From Hominiventricola filiformis (GTDB taxonomy: Bacteria; Bacillota; Clostridia; Lachnospirales; Lachnospiraceae), in assembly GCF_020686965.1 (NCBI RefSeq), contig NZ_JAJEPS010000009.1:73659-137658 (forward strand): a DNA stretch of 64,000 nucleotides, written 5' to 3'. The notes under the pieces are model-generated. The model was not told the DNA's origin and ran no database searches. It saw only the letters and a program-made list of their open reading frames with translations. Positions 25,901 through 34,323 of the stretch are shown piece by piece (the stretch's first letter is position 1; the number at the start of each line of letters is the position of its first letter). The position numbers and the translations under genes are program-made.

Positions 25901-26091
25901 ATAACACGGGTAAGCACGTGTCCGATGTGCGGCTTACCGTTGGCGGTAGGCGGTCCATCATAGAAGGTATAAGTCGGGCATCCTTCTCTCTGCTCCATAC
26001 TCTTTTTAAATGTGTTGTCTTCTTTCCAGAACTGTTCTACTTCTTTTTCTCGTTCCACAAAGTTCATGTCGGTGTTTACTTTGCTGTACAT
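22936..26091 (-). CDS. ileS: Isoleucine--tRNA ligase
   Basis: This class I synthetase charges tRNA-Ile and edits misacylated valine. The 1051-residue protein has YDGPPTANGKPHIGHVL (HIGH motif), the editing domain with LAWTTTPWTLPSN, the tryptophan-rich SWFIKMT region and the KMSKS motif in GQKMSKSKGN. The long C-terminal extension fits the eukaryote-like type (IleS2). The ATG at 26091 follows AAGGAGG. Transcription is controlled by the T-box leader at 26165-26427, whose specifier reads ATC. Confidence 0.97.
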   Translation of the reverse strand: MYSKVNTDMNFVEREKEVEQFWKEDNTFKKSMEQREGCPTYTFYDGPPTANGKPHIGHVLTRVIKDMIPRYRTMKGYYVPRKAGWDTHGLPVELEVEKLLGLDGKEQIEQYGLAPFITKCKESVWKYKGMWEDFSGTVGFWADMDNPYVTYDDNFIESEWWALKSIWDKGLLYKGFKIVPYCPRCGTPLSSHEVAQGYKAVKERSAIVRFKVVGEDAYFLAWTTTPWTLPSNTCLCVNPDETYCKVKAADGYTYYMAEALLDKVLGKLAEDGKAAYEVLETYKGKDLEYKEYEPLYACAKETAEKQHKKAHFVTCDNYVTMTDGTGIVHIAPAFGEDDARVGRKYDLPFLQFVDEKGNMTKETPFAGLFVKKADPEVLKDLDARGLLFDAPKFEHDYPFCWRCDTPLIYYARESWFIKMTAVRDDLVRNNNTVNWIPQSIGKGRFGNWLENIQDWGVSRNRYWGTPLNIWECEECGHQEAIGSREQLKEMSGNEKALTVELHRPYIDEITCTCPKCGKTMKRVPEVIDCWFDSGAMPFAQHHYPFENKDLFEQQFPAQFISEAVDQTRGWFYSLMAESTLLFNRSPYENVIVLGHVQDENGQKMSKSKGNAVDPFDALKTYGADAIRWYFYINSAPWLPNRFHGKAVQEGQRKFMGTLWNTYAFFVLYANIDNFDASKYTLDEKTLTVMDRWILSKLNSTVGAVDDNLANYRIPEAAKALQEFVDDLSNWYVRRSRERFWAKGMEQDKINAYMTLYTALVTISKAAAPMIPFMTEEIYRNLVCSVDKNAPESVHLCDFPKVDENLIDKELEASMEEVLDIVVMGRAARNTANIKNRQPIGTMYVRAERPLDDMFKAVVADELNVKNVEFKDDLSDFTSYTFKPQLKTVGPKYGKLLNGIRTHLAELNGREAMKELENTGSLSFDIDGQNVVLSKEDLLIDTAQMEGYVTEEDSTVTVVLDTNLSDALIEEGFVREIISKIQTMRKEAGFEVMDKIVVYSMGNQKIEGYMKEYREEILSDVMASDIRFDEVKGYTKEWSINGESVTLGVEKQ

Positions 26092-26164
26092 GTTCTTCAA
26101 ACCTCCTTATTCTTTCCGGTTTCGGTCAAGCATGTTTATTTGGTTCGTTATTCGCGTATAAAAA

Positions 26165-26427
26165 AAGCTCCACCCTGTCTGCAACAGGACGGAGCTTTAT
26201 AGCCCGTTTATTAACCACCTCTTACAACATACCATCATATGCGTTCCCTGTAACGGAGGGACATCCGTCGAGGCTTACCTTTCCTTATATAATATAGAAA
26301 CTTTTCAGCCCGAGGCTCGGAAGTGATTTTCGAAAAATCCTGTACTTTCACCGGGCTCACACCTTCCCCGGTTCGCTGGGCATTTCCAGAAGTTTCTACT
26401 GTCTTCGTCACAGCCTTTTACACAGAA
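26165..26427 (-). promoter_or_regulatory. T-box leader (isoleucine specifier) of ileS
   Basis: On the minus strand, after the start region, come AGCGAACCGGGGAAGGTGTG and AGCCCGG (Stem I features). The specifier loop codon ATC lies at 26327-26325 inside AAAATCACTTCC. The T-box consensus region GAGGTGGTTAATAAACGGGC lies near 26220-26202, and a terminator (AAAGCTCCGTCC...GGGTGGAGC) followed by seven T ends near 26165. Uncharged tRNA-Ile would stabilise the antiterminator and allow ileS expression. Confidence 0.92.
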
Positions 26428-26430
26428 AAC

Positions 26431-26460
26431 ATTATAAAGGTGGCTGAAGAGATTTGTCAA
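26431..26460 (-). promoter_or_regulatory. Promoter of the ileS T-box transcript
   Basis: Minus strand TTGACA (26460-26455) and TATAAT (26436-26431) are separated by 18 bases; both hexamers are perfect. Transcription should start near 26424. Confidence 0.85.
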
Positions 26461-26471
26461 GGCTTTCGCTG

Positions 26472-27329
26472 CTATTTCTGCTTTGTATAAACCATAAATT
26501 CATCCCAGGCAGCATCCTGAAGTTTATGGAACAGTTCATCCGCTTTGCCTCCTACCGGAATCTTATCTACTTCCGTAATCCGATTGCAGAGAGTTCCGGA
26601 ACTGGTAATGATCAGTTCGTCGGCATTCATTGCCTCTGTTACCGTAATTTCTTCTGCTCTGGTTGGTACTCCCAGTTTTTCTGCGGTCTTAATCAGATGC
26701 TTAATGGCAATTCCCAGAAGAACCTTGTTATCAAAGGGATGATATACAAGCGTTCCGTCAATCAGGAAAGAAACATTGGAATGAGCCATCTCTGTTACCC
26801 GGTCACCTCTGTGGAAAATAACTTCCTGACAACCTGCCTCTTTTGCCTTCTGGTTGGCAATAACACTGGGAATCAGGTTCAGGGTCTTAATATTACAATG
26901 AAGAAATCTGGTGTCTTCCAGTGTAATGGTATGGAATTCCTTCTCTTTCGGAGACAGATCCATTGGCATCAAAAATGCCATCAGGTTCGGTTTCACCTCT
27001 GTCTCATCTGGGAAGAGATGATTCCGTAATGCCGTTCCCCTGGAAGTCTGCCAGTAAAGAATTCCCTTTCCGTCATTTCCATCATAAGCCTCTACCAGAC
27101 TGTACAGAATCTTCTCCAGTTCTTCTCTGCTATACTGAAATGGAATACGAAGAAGTCTGCAACTGTTATAAAATCGGTCAAAATGATCTTCCAGTGCAAA
27201 AATGACTCCATTCTGTACATAAGTAGCATCATAGCAGCCATCACCAAAATATACGGCTCTGTCCAAAATCGGGCAACTGATCTCGCTTAAAGGTCCTATC
27301 GTTCCATTGTAATATCCAACTTCTTTCAT
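26472..27329 (-). CDS. Class IV aminotransferase, D-amino-acid transaminase-like
   Basis: This 285-residue PLP enzyme of fold type IV interconverts amino and keto acids. The Schiff-base lysine lies in RFLHCNIKTLNLIPSVIANQ, whose form (CNIKTLNL) matches D-alanine transaminases more than branched-chain ones. DRAVYFGDGCYDAT near the start and the glycine-serine segment ITSSGTLCNRI are family features. It overlaps the end of the YkvI-like permease gene by four bases (ATGA), so the two are translationally coupled and probably act on the same substrate. Confidence 0.85.
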   Translation of the reverse strand: MKEVGYYNGTIGPLSEISCPILDRAVYFGDGCYDATYVQNGVIFALEDHFDRFYNSCRLLRIPFQYSREELEKILYSLVEAYDGNDGKGILYWQTSRGTALRNHLFPDETEVKPNLMAFLMPMDLSPKEKEFHTITLEDTRFLHCNIKTLNLIPSVIANQKAKEAGCQEVIFHRGDRVTEMAHSNVSFLIDGTLVYHPFDNKVLLGIAIKHLIKTAEKLGVPTRAEEITVTEAMNADELIITSSGTLCNRITEVDKIPVGGKADELFHKLQDAAWDEFMVYTKQK

Positions 27330-28510
27330 ACTCTTGACTCCTCTACTGCCGGTACTCCTTCTACTTTGAGAATTGGCTCTTTCTTCAGAATTTTATAAAC
27401 ACCGATCGTAAGAATCGGAACCAGATACAGAACCATAAATGCATAAGAAATAGCTGTGTATCCTTTTTCAATCAATGCAATAATTCCAAATTTGGACATC
27501 AGGCAGGCAGATATCAGGATCACAACGGTTATAACTGCCTGTTTTTTGCTGCCGAGTTCCTTCTTATTAATCTCTGTAAGTCCTACATTAATCCGACCAA
27601 GCAGTGCGTGGATAACACCAGTTGAAGTTTCAATAAGAGTCCATCCCATAACTACACCAAAGGCAACTGAGCAGATTGCCGGAGCATCGATGCTGTTCAT
27701 CATGACAAGCCACGGAATCTGAGCACCAAGTACTTCTTCACTCGGATAGAAACTCATCAGTGAGAAATAAGTCAGGAACCACGGGATGGTCATCAGCACG
27801 CCTGCCAGCAGTCCACTGACTACACACTGTTTTCTGGATTCCTGTCTCTTCAGAGAGAACATGGATGCCGGATATACGCAAAGATTATATGCCACATAGA
27901 TGACACCAATCCAGAGAACCGGAAGAATACCGGTCTCTCCGGTATAACTCATATCAGAAGTTGCCATTACCCGGGTAATATTATCATGTCCGTTTATGAT
28001 TACCATGCCGCTGAAAATAATATATCCTGCATAGAGAAGAACTGTTCCCCAGGTTTCAAAACGTTCAATCAACGCATCACCAAAGAACATCAGTCCGCCG
28101 GTTACAGCTACAAGTAAAACAACTCCTGTCCAATAATTCAGTCCCGTTGTCTGTTCGACTATAGAACCGCTGGCCGATGCCATAATCGCGATAACAAGAA
28201 TCATCATCAGTACATATGCCACATCAAACAACGGCCATGCCGGTCCGATCAGCACTTTGATCATACTCTTGTAATCATAAGTCTTATATAATCTGGAAAT
28301 TTCGAAAGTCAGAACTGCAACAACCGCAAATCCGATCAGAATACCGATTCCTGCGACCCATCCTTTCGCTCCAAATTTTGCTCCGTAGGATACGATCTCA
28401 CGTCCTGTTGCATAGCCGCCTCCAATCAGTACTGACTGAAGCAGAATGCCTGGCAGAAGATATTTTCCGAATCCGCCTTCAAAGAATCCTTTTTTCTGCG
28501 TTCCACTCAT
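27326..28510 (-). CDS. YkvI-family membrane permease
   Basis: This 394-residue polytopic membrane protein has 10-12 hydrophobic spans. It belongs to the YkvI group of the APC-like amino acid/cation transporters. Features include the glycine-rich first span LLPGILLQSVLIGGGYATGREIV and a span with SGSIVEQTTGLNYWTG. Substrate unknown; the coupled aminotransferase suggests an amino acid. The ATG at 28510 follows AAGGAGGG. An intrinsic-terminator-like hairpin sits in the leader, 36-75 bases before the start. Confidence 0.8.
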   Translation of the reverse strand: MSGTQKKGFFEGGFGKYLLPGILLQSVLIGGGYATGREIVSYGAKFGAKGWVAGIGILIGFAVVAVLTFEISRLYKTYDYKSMIKVLIGPAWPLFDVAYVLMMILVIAIMASASGSIVEQTTGLNYWTGVVLLVAVTGGLMFFGDALIERFETWGTVLLYAGYIIFSGMVIINGHDNITRVMATSDMSYTGETGILPVLWIGVIYVAYNLCVYPASMFSLKRQESRKQCVVSGLLAGVLMTIPWFLTYFSLMSFYPSEEVLGAQIPWLVMMNSIDAPAICSVAFGVVMGWTLIETSTGVIHALLGRINVGLTEINKKELGSKKQAVITVVILISACLMSKFGIIALIEKGYTAISYAFMVLYLVPILTIGVYKILKKEPILKVEGVPAVEESRV

Positions 28511-28545
28511 ATCAATTGCCCTCCTTTTCATTCATAAAGTAAAAA

Positions 28546-28584
28546 AGAGCAGACAATGAATTTTTTGACTTCATTGTCTGTTCT
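28546..28584 (-). terminator. Leader hairpin with T-run upstream of the YkvI gene
   Basis: On the minus strand AGAACAGACAATGAA pairs with TTCATTGTCTGCTCT and is followed by TTTTTT, then only about 35 bases before the ATG. It looks like an intrinsic terminator placed in the 5' leader, so either attenuation or the end of an unseen upstream transcript. The rest of the gap up to 28748 is AT-rich without other clear features. Confidence 0.65.
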
Positions 28585-28748
28585 TTCGTGTTGCGGCTAT
28601 TATGCTCTTTTTTTCTGTTTTCGTCAATCTTTTTCCCGTATTCGATAATATTTTCTGTATTTTCAAAATTCCTTTTTAATTTTTTCGATTTCTCTTTGAA
28701 AATCAGCAGAAACTTTTTTTAAATATTATGAACTTTTCCTATCCTCCC

Positions 28749-28777
28749 TTGCATGCCCTACTTTAATACACTATAAT
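28749..28777 (+). promoter_or_regulatory. Promoter of the D,D-carboxypeptidase gene
   Basis: TTGCAT (28749-28754) and TATAAT (28772-28777) with a 17-base spacer; the ATG follows at 28812 with GAGGT before it. Confidence 0.7.
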
Positions 28778-28811
28778 AGCAAATAATAACATTCTTTTTA
28801 TGAGGTAAATC

Positions 28812-30416
28812 ATGCATTTTATAAATAGATTAAAACGATATCTTCTCGTATCAGTGCTTTGTGTTACCACCGTCTTTTCCATGCCGGTGCAGGCAAAGAC
28901 AAAATCTAAATCTAACGCACAAAAAGCCGCTGAGCAGGCGGCCGCTGCTGCCCTTCAGGCAGAAGTAGATGCCCGTTACAATAAAGAAATTGATTCCAAC
29001 TCCTGGGAAAACTGGCCGACAGGCCCCCAGGTCTATGCAGAATCTGCCATTGTCATGGAAGCTTCTACCGGTACCATCTTGTATGCAAAAGGCATTGACG
29101 AGCAGCATTATCCTGCCAGTATTACCAAGATTATGACCGTACTTCTTGCTCTGGAAAACTGTCAGATGGACGAGGAAGTTACATTCTCCCACAATGCCGT
29201 TTATTCTATTGATTACGGAAGCAGCAGTATTGCCCGCGATGAGGGAGAGGTACTGACTGTAGAGGAATGTCTCTACGCTATCATGCTGGAATCCGCCAAT
29301 GAGTGCGCTAATGCCATCGCAGAGCATATCTCCGGTTCCACAGAAGAATTTGCGAATCTGATGAACCAGAGAGCTGCCGAACTGGGCTGTACCAACACGC
29401 ATTTTGCAAATCCCAGCGGACTTCCCAATGAAGAACACTATACCAGTGCCCACGATATGGCACTCATTACCAGTGAAGCCACAAAACATGAGGAATTTCG
29501 AAAGATCAGCGGCACTTCGCGTTATGTCTTACGCGCTACCAACAAAAAATCTGACGAACTGTTGATGAATAACCATCATTATATGATCTCCGGATACAAG
29601 ACTTCCAAGTATCTGGATCCGACAGTATTTGCCGGCAAAACTGGTTATACCACTGCTGCACTAAATACACTGGTTACCTGTGCCACCCGAAATGGTATGG
29701 ACCTGGTCGTTGTCACTATGAAAAGCCAGGGAACTGCGGAAAAGGGAGTCCCCATTTACCCGGATACACAGAATCTGTTAAATTATGCCACAGAAAATTT
29801 CCAGAAAGTAAATATCGCTGAAAATGAAACGAACTTTACGATTGGACAGAATCAGATGTTTGATGCCGGAACCTCCATTTTCGGAAATTCTGCACCAATG
29901 ATTCAGATGGATACAGAAGGCTATGCCATACTTCCTGTCACAGCCTCCCTGTCAGATGCCACTCCAAGCCTGACCTTCAATGACAACAGTGATGGGACGG
30001 ATTCTGACATTATTGCCACTCTAAGTTACAGCTATGCGGGCCAGACCGTCGGTTCTACCAATCTCTATATGGCAGGCACCACCGACACGCAGTTCCCGTT
30101 TTCCAACACAGAGAACGCATCTGATGCCGCTGACGGTTCCGCCTCACAGAATCATATTTCGACCGCCCGGACTGCATCCGGTATGCGGGTGATCAAAATT
30201 AACCTCCGGGTAATCGCATGGGCTGGCGGCACACTGGCAGCACTGATTATTGTCATCCTGCTGGGCCATAAAATCATGAAAAACTATTCCATCCGTTTTG
30301 ATTTTATAACAAAATGGAGAAAGAGAGCAGACCGCAACTCTTTCTCCAGTAAAAACCGCAGACGTTATAAGAGCAGAAAACGCTGGAAAAGCAATTTCTT
30401 CAAAAAGTTCAAATAG
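28812..30416 (+). CDS. D-alanyl-D-alanine carboxypeptidase (PBP5/DacF-like)
   Basis: This penicillin-binding protein trims the terminal D-Ala from peptidoglycan stems. The 534-residue protein has a signal peptide (cut after VQA) and a helical Ala/Gln linker. The S11 peptidase domain has SITK (Ser at about 103, Lys 106), the second motif SAN in MLESANECANA and the third KTG in FAGKTGYTTAA. A beta-rich domain follows, then a C-terminal membrane span (AWAGGTLAALIIVILLG) and a very basic tail (KNRRRYKSRKRWK). The anchor span replaces the amphipathic helix of classical PBP5. Confidence 0.93.
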   Translation: MHFINRLKRYLLVSVLCVTTVFSMPVQAKTKSKSNAQKAAEQAAAAALQAEVDARYNKEIDSNSWENWPTGPQVYAESAIVMEASTGTILYAKGIDEQHYPASITKIMTVLLALENCQMDEEVTFSHNAVYSIDYGSSSIARDEGEVLTVEECLYAIMLESANECANAIAEHISGSTEEFANLMNQRAAELGCTNTHFANPSGLPNEEHYTSAHDMALITSEATKHEEFRKISGTSRYVLRATNKKSDELLMNNHHYMISGYKTSKYLDPTVFAGKTGYTTAALNTLVTCATRNGMDLVVVTMKSQGTAEKGVPIYPDTQNLLNYATENFQKVNIAENETNFTIGQNQMFDAGTSIFGNSAPMIQMDTEGYAILPVTASLSDATPSLTFNDNSDGTDSDIIATLSYSYAGQTVGSTNLYMAGTTDTQFPFSNTENASDAADGSASQNHISTARTASGMRVIKINLRVIAWAGGTLAALIIVILLGHKIMKNYSIRFDFITKWRKRADRNSFSSKNRRRYKSRKRWKSNFFKKFK

Positions 30417-30425
30417 GCAGAACCG

Positions 30426-31439
30426 TTATTCCTGTTCGCCTTCGTTCGCTTCCTGCATGTGAACCTCTTCTGATACCGCGCCGTCGGCATACCTTACACG
30501 AAGTACTGCCTGTGGCCAGTTGAGGTTCACGATTGCTTTTTTCTGACGTTCTTCTCCTGCCTTATGAATCTCATCCAGCAATTCCTTTAACACTTCTTTT
30601 GTCAGATATCCTCCCCTCCAGTGAAAATCCAAAGTTTTCCCCTTCTTCGCGGCCTGCAGGGAACGTTTATACACATCTTCCACCTTCGTGAACGACAATT
30701 TCTTCTCTTTGTAATAAAAATGACCGCCATCTGTGCAGGATGGTGCCGGTGCAATCAAAGGCTCATGATCCCTGAAAATATTTTTATCATCCAGATTAAA
30801 GTAATCATACCGGATCTCTTCGTCTCCCAGACTGTTATCAAAGGTCGCATCCAGATGATAATATGTCCCGCCGATCTTTACGATATTCCAGGTATGACGA
30901 TATTTGATCCCTTTCTCCGGGTTATTGCCACAGATGGCAATGACGTTCCAGACGCCCAGCGCATCCAGAAGCACCTTTACAGATTTTGCAATTCCTTCAC
31001 AGACACCGACCCCCTGTCCCAATGGTCCGATGATCTCATGAGAATAAGATTTTTTCAGCTTGTCATACCGGACATTCTGACAGATAAAATCATGTACATA
31101 TTTCTCTTTTTCCAGCTCGGACATAGATTTTGCCGGACGCACCAGCTTCTCCACACGGGATGCCATTGCTTTCTGATGTTCCCGGATTTTTGCCTTTTCA
31201 AACAAATACTCCGGCAGGAAAATCAGATTCCCGGAATTCTCATAATACCGATACTTAAATCCCGTTGCCCAGAAAATCTCCGGATGATCAAGACGTAACT
31301 GAAAGAAGATATTATAAAGTGCCTCTCCACTCACCCGCGGCATCTGCCACTCATCCGCCAGACTGATCAGACACTGCTGCATGGCGTGATACACCGCCTG
31401 GTGTTGTTTGTTCAACTTTGTATAATAGTAGGGTTCCAT
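30426..31439 (-). CDS. Transglutaminase-fold protein, cytoplasmic
   Basis: This 337-residue protein has a transglutaminase-like cysteine protease core. The Cys lies in GQGVGVCEGIAKSVKVLLD, the His in KYRHTWNIVKIGGTYYHLDATFD, and the Asp in that last stretch, so the triad is intact. No signal peptide or membrane span is evident, and the N-terminal 110 residues are a helical extension. Substrate unknown. It ends nine bases from the convergent carboxypeptidase gene. Confidence 0.83.
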   Translation of the reverse strand: MEPYYYTKLNKQHQAVYHAMQQCLISLADEWQMPRVSGEALYNIFFQLRLDHPEIFWATGFKYRYYENSGNLIFLPEYLFEKAKIREHQKAMASRVEKLVRPAKSMSELEKEKYVHDFICQNVRYDKLKKSYSHEIIGPLGQGVGVCEGIAKSVKVLLDALGVWNVIAICGNNPEKGIKYRHTWNIVKIGGTYYHLDATFDNSLGDEEIRYDYFNLDDKNIFRDHEPLIAPAPSCTDGGHFYYKEKKLSFTKVEDVYKRSLQAAKKGKTLDFHWRGGYLTKEVLKELLDEIHKAGEERQKKAIVNLNWPQAVLRVRYADGAVSEEVHMQEANEGEQE

Positions 31440-31790
31440 TTATCATATTTCCTTTACGTTTTTTCAGTATGCTTGCGGATCGCTAGGCATATACTTTGGC
31501 TTTCTGTTGCTCTACCCAAAACTTCTCTTGTCACACCCGTTTTTCTCCCTTTTTACAGGCAATCGGGCAGATAAACATGAACTTTCTTCATACATCCAAC
31601 AATTCTTTCTTTCATGGGTAGCACTGTTTATCAAATTTCTATATAGCCAAAACGTTTCATGATCTACCGGATATTGCACTTAAAGAGTCGCAGAACTTGT
31701 CTTTTTGGACTTTATTTTTAGGAATTTTCTCATATGCCCAATTTCTAGATGTTCAAGATTTTAATAGCATCACTTTTTATGAAATCCATT
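31440..31790. other. Gap between transglutaminase gene and IS605 element
   Basis: No credible gene is seen in these 350 AT-rich bases. It includes the promoter region of the transglutaminase gene and, at its right end, the DNA flanking the IS element, which would supply the guide to the TnpB RNA. Confidence 0.5.
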
Positions 31791-31962
31791 GTGACATGCT
31801 CCCTCCACTTAGCTAACGCTTGAAGTGGGGGCTTCTCGTTCGATTGCCCTACTGGGCAAAGCATAGGCGAGCTATCCCCGTGTGTCCCACGGTTCTGTTA
31901 TTATGACGGGACTATTTCGTATTTACACAGTCCCGAGCAAAATCTATGTTTTTTGAGAAAAA
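31791..31962 (-). ncRNA. Probable TnpB guide RNA (omega RNA) scaffold
   Basis: The region from the tnpB stop to the right end is rich in stems: GCCCAGTAGGGC, CCGTGGGACACACGG and the CCCCCACTT...AAGTGGAGGG terminal stem. In this family the 3' part of the tnpB transcript forms the guide RNA, and the bases past the end act as guide, here beginning AATGGATTTCATAAAA. The RNA itself is inferred from the family. Confidence 0.65.
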
Positions 31963-33081
31963 TCAGAAAATTTTTCTTTTCATATCAAGTTCAACTCCTG
32001 ATATTCTCAAGCCCTCCCTACAAATATTGATAGCTGCATTCTCATCACGGTTCATCTGATTTCCACAGGCGCAGCTATACGTACGATCTTCCAGTTTCAG
32101 CTCTTTTTTGAGTTTTCCGCAGCAGCTGCAGATTTTTGAACTGGGATACCACTTATCGATACGAACCAGTTTTTTACCGGCACGTTCTAATTTGTAAAAA
32201 AGAAAATCAGTAAACATTCCCCAGCCATTATCATGAATACTCTTTCCAAACCTTGAATCCTCGCTCATTTCTTTCATATTCAAAGATTCTATGCATACAA
32301 GATCGTAAAAATTGGTTATCTTTCTGGATTCCTTGTGCAGATAATCTTTCCGCTGACGTGCGATATGAGCATGGAGTCTGGCTATTTTCCTTTTCTGTTT
32401 CATGTAGCGGTTGCTTTCTTTTTCGCAATGACTCAGCCTGCGCTGCTCCCTTGCAAGTTTTCCCTGGGATTTTCGGAAAAAGTGAGGATAACCAGCATGA
32501 GTTCCATTGGAATCTACATACAATTCACTCATGGAAAAATCAAGTCCGATTACGTTTTTTACTGGTGCGATTTCATGTTCCAGATCTTCTGCCGCATATA
32601 GTAATGATGCATAATACTTGTCATCAGCTTCTTGGATGACGGTGACCCCCTTCAATGTATAACGATCATCGATACTCCGATGCTGTTTTATGCGGATCCA
32701 ACCTGCTTTCGGAAGTTTTAGTTTACCATTCTGCAAAGTAATATTTCCATTTACACAGTTTGTCGTATAACTTCTTACCGGATTCTTTTTTGACTTGAAC
32801 TTCGGGAAACCAACGGAAGAATCTCGAAAGAAGTTCTTGTAGGCCGTCTGCAGATGGAGCTGTGCATTGCACAATGCCAGGCTGTCTACCTCTTTCAGCC
32901 ACGGAAACTCTGCCTTATACTTTGCAGGAGTAACCTTTAATACTTTTCCGGTTTTCTCATAATATTCTTTCTTCTCTGCCAGCATCCGGTTATACACAAA
33001 ACGAACACAGCCAAATGTCTTTGCAAATAGTTCTTTTTGAGGTTTATTCGGGTAAATCCGAAAACGGTACACGATGTTCAC
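31963..33081 (-). CDS. tnpB: TnpB RNA-guided nuclease of IS605 element
   Basis: This 372-residue ancestor-type relative of Cas12 uses a transposon-derived RNA to cut DNA and helps keep the element in place. The RuvC residues are all visible: Asp in VIGLDFSMSELYVDSNG, Glu in VCIESLNMKEMSE and Asp in MNRDENAAINI. A zinc ribbon lies between the last two (CSCCGKLKKEL and CACGN). The N-terminal MNIVYRFRIYPNKPQ is the usual start. It overlaps tnpA by 38 bases. No broken motif is seen, so it is probably active. Confidence 0.95.
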   Translation of the reverse strand: MNIVYRFRIYPNKPQKELFAKTFGCVRFVYNRMLAEKKEYYEKTGKVLKVTPAKYKAEFPWLKEVDSLALCNAQLHLQTAYKNFFRDSSVGFPKFKSKKNPVRSYTTNCVNGNITLQNGKLKLPKAGWIRIKQHRSIDDRYTLKGVTVIQEADDKYYASLLYAAEDLEHEIAPVKNVIGLDFSMSELYVDSNGTHAGYPHFFRKSQGKLAREQRRLSHCEKESNRYMKQKRKIARLHAHIARQRKDYLHKESRKITNFYDLVCIESLNMKEMSEDSRFGKSIHDNGWGMFTDFLFYKLERAGKKLVRIDKWYPSSKICSCCGKLKKELKLEDRTYSCACGNQMNRDENAAINICREGLRISGVELDMKRKIF

Positions 33082-33484
33082 TCTTATTTTCTCCCTGCGT
33101 TTCTATGTACTGGCGGATAACCTCAATGGGTGCACCACCAGCACTTAACAGGCAAAAACTCTGGCTCCAGAACATTTCTTTCCAAAGCTTCTGCAGAATC
33201 TCCGGATACTCTTTTTTTATCAATCGACTGCTTGCACTTTTATACGCATTGATAAATTTACTGAGTTCCGATTTTGGATGGGCCCGGAACATGATATGAA
33301 CATGATCCCGATCATGATTCCATTCCTCTAATGTAATGTGATACTTCGGAGCGATATATTCAAAAATCTCCCGGGCACGATCAGAAACAGGATCTGTCAA
33401 TACCTTTTTTCGGTATTTTATGACCAGAATCAAATGATAATAGAGCAAAAACACTGAATGTGCATTATTATCTAATTTTCTCAT
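33044..33484 (-). CDS. tnpA: IS200/IS605 Y1 transposase TnpA
   Basis: This 146-residue HUH single-strand transposase moves the element by peel-and-paste. HUH residues are in DHVHIMF, and the catalytic tyrosine is in EVIRQYIETQ. The stretch MFWSQSFCLLSAGGAP is typical. Length and motifs indicate an intact enzyme. The C-terminal tail extends over the start of tnpB, so the pair is co-translated. Confidence 0.95.
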   Translation of the reverse strand: MRKLDNNAHSVFLLYYHLILVIKYRKKVLTDPVSDRAREIFEYIAPKYHITLEEWNHDRDHVHIMFRAHPKSELSKFINAYKSASSRLIKKEYPEILQKLWKEMFWSQSFCLLSAGGAPIEVIRQYIETQGENKSEHRVPFSDLPE

Positions 33485-33655
33485 AAAATCAGCTTTTCAT
33501 TTTATTTTCGACTGATTATATCATAGCATAAGAACATTTGTTTGTCTATACATTGCAGAACGTTTGTTCTTTTTTCTTGTCTTCATTTATGCGCACAGAT
33601 ATGTACAGTTCTAATATGCCAGATATTGCATGATTTTCCCTGAAGGCAATTCATC

Positions 33656-34318
33656 TCACCACCTAAAGAGGATGGGAAAATTCTTGCAAAGTGTTGTTAA
33701 AATCCGTCCTGCCAGTCTCGCCGCCGGTGCAGACAAAATCAGATCAAGCGCCAGTATTCCCATTCCGGCCAGCATACAGAGATGATTAATCCAGCCTCGA
33801 GAGGAACATATTCCCATACAGTATCCCTTTTTCCAGGGCCAGAATAATTTCACAGATCTCCGGTTCAGAAGATCCAGTGCCAGATGAGATAAAAATCCCA
33901 CTGCAAAATAAGGTGCAGCATCTGGATAAATCACATCCACACACCCCGTGAGCATAACTGCTCCAAGAAAAGAATGCATAAATGACCGATGCGGTGTATC
34001 CCGGCCATAGAGACAGATCACCAGGAATCCAAGCACTCCTGTCAGAAGTCTTGCGATGCTGCTGTCCCTCATGAGACGGTTGTAGATACCCACATGGAAT
34101 TTATAGTCCAGGATAATAACTACAGCAGAAACTGCAATCACTGCTGCCATAATTTTATCTGCTTCCTGATGTGCCTGCGAGGTGCCAGAGTCTACATCAC
34201 TGATCATACTTCCAATTGCCGCTGCTCCAGCACCTGCAACCAGTGAGGACATAGACTGCGGATGAAGAACTGCCAGACTCACTGCAGTCCCCACAAAAAA
34301 ATGTGTTCTTCCCAGCAT
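33656..34318 (-). CDS. DUF457 (YdjM-type) membrane metal-dependent hydrolase
   Basis: This 220-residue membrane protein of the LexA-regulated YdjM/DUF457 family starts MLGRTHFFVGTAVSLAVL and has four or more spans. His/Asp motifs resemble a metal site: GRTHF, SDVDSGTS, TPHRSFMHSFLGAV and SHLALDLLN. The reaction is unknown. It starts five bases after the DegV stop, so the two genes are co-transcribed. I chose the ATG at 34318; a longer frame starts inside degV. Confidence 0.82.
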   Translation of the reverse strand: MLGRTHFFVGTAVSLAVLHPQSMSSLVAGAGAAAIGSMISDVDSGTSQAHQEADKIMAAVIAVSAVVIILDYKFHVGIYNRLMRDSSIARLLTGVLGFLVICLYGRDTPHRSFMHSFLGAVMLTGCVDVIYPDAAPYFAVGFLSHLALDLLNRRSVKLFWPWKKGYCMGICSSRGWINHLCMLAGMGILALDLILSAPAARLAGRILTTLCKNFPILFRW

Positions 34319-34323
34319 CCTTC

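Larger units (their letters stand above)
31791..33600 (-). mobile_element. IS200/IS605-family insertion sequence (tnpA-tnpB)
   Basis: This single-strand transposon encodes a Y1 transposase and a TnpB nuclease, both on the minus strand. The right end carries the stem AGCCCCCACTTCAAGCGTTA / GCTAAGTGGAGGGAGC and appears to end GTCAC at 31795-31791. The left end, upstream of tnpA, contains the small palindrome AGAACAAACGTTCT and an AACAAATGTTCT repeat; its exact border (about 33,600) cannot be fixed without an empty site. Both proteins look intact. Confidence 0.85.
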
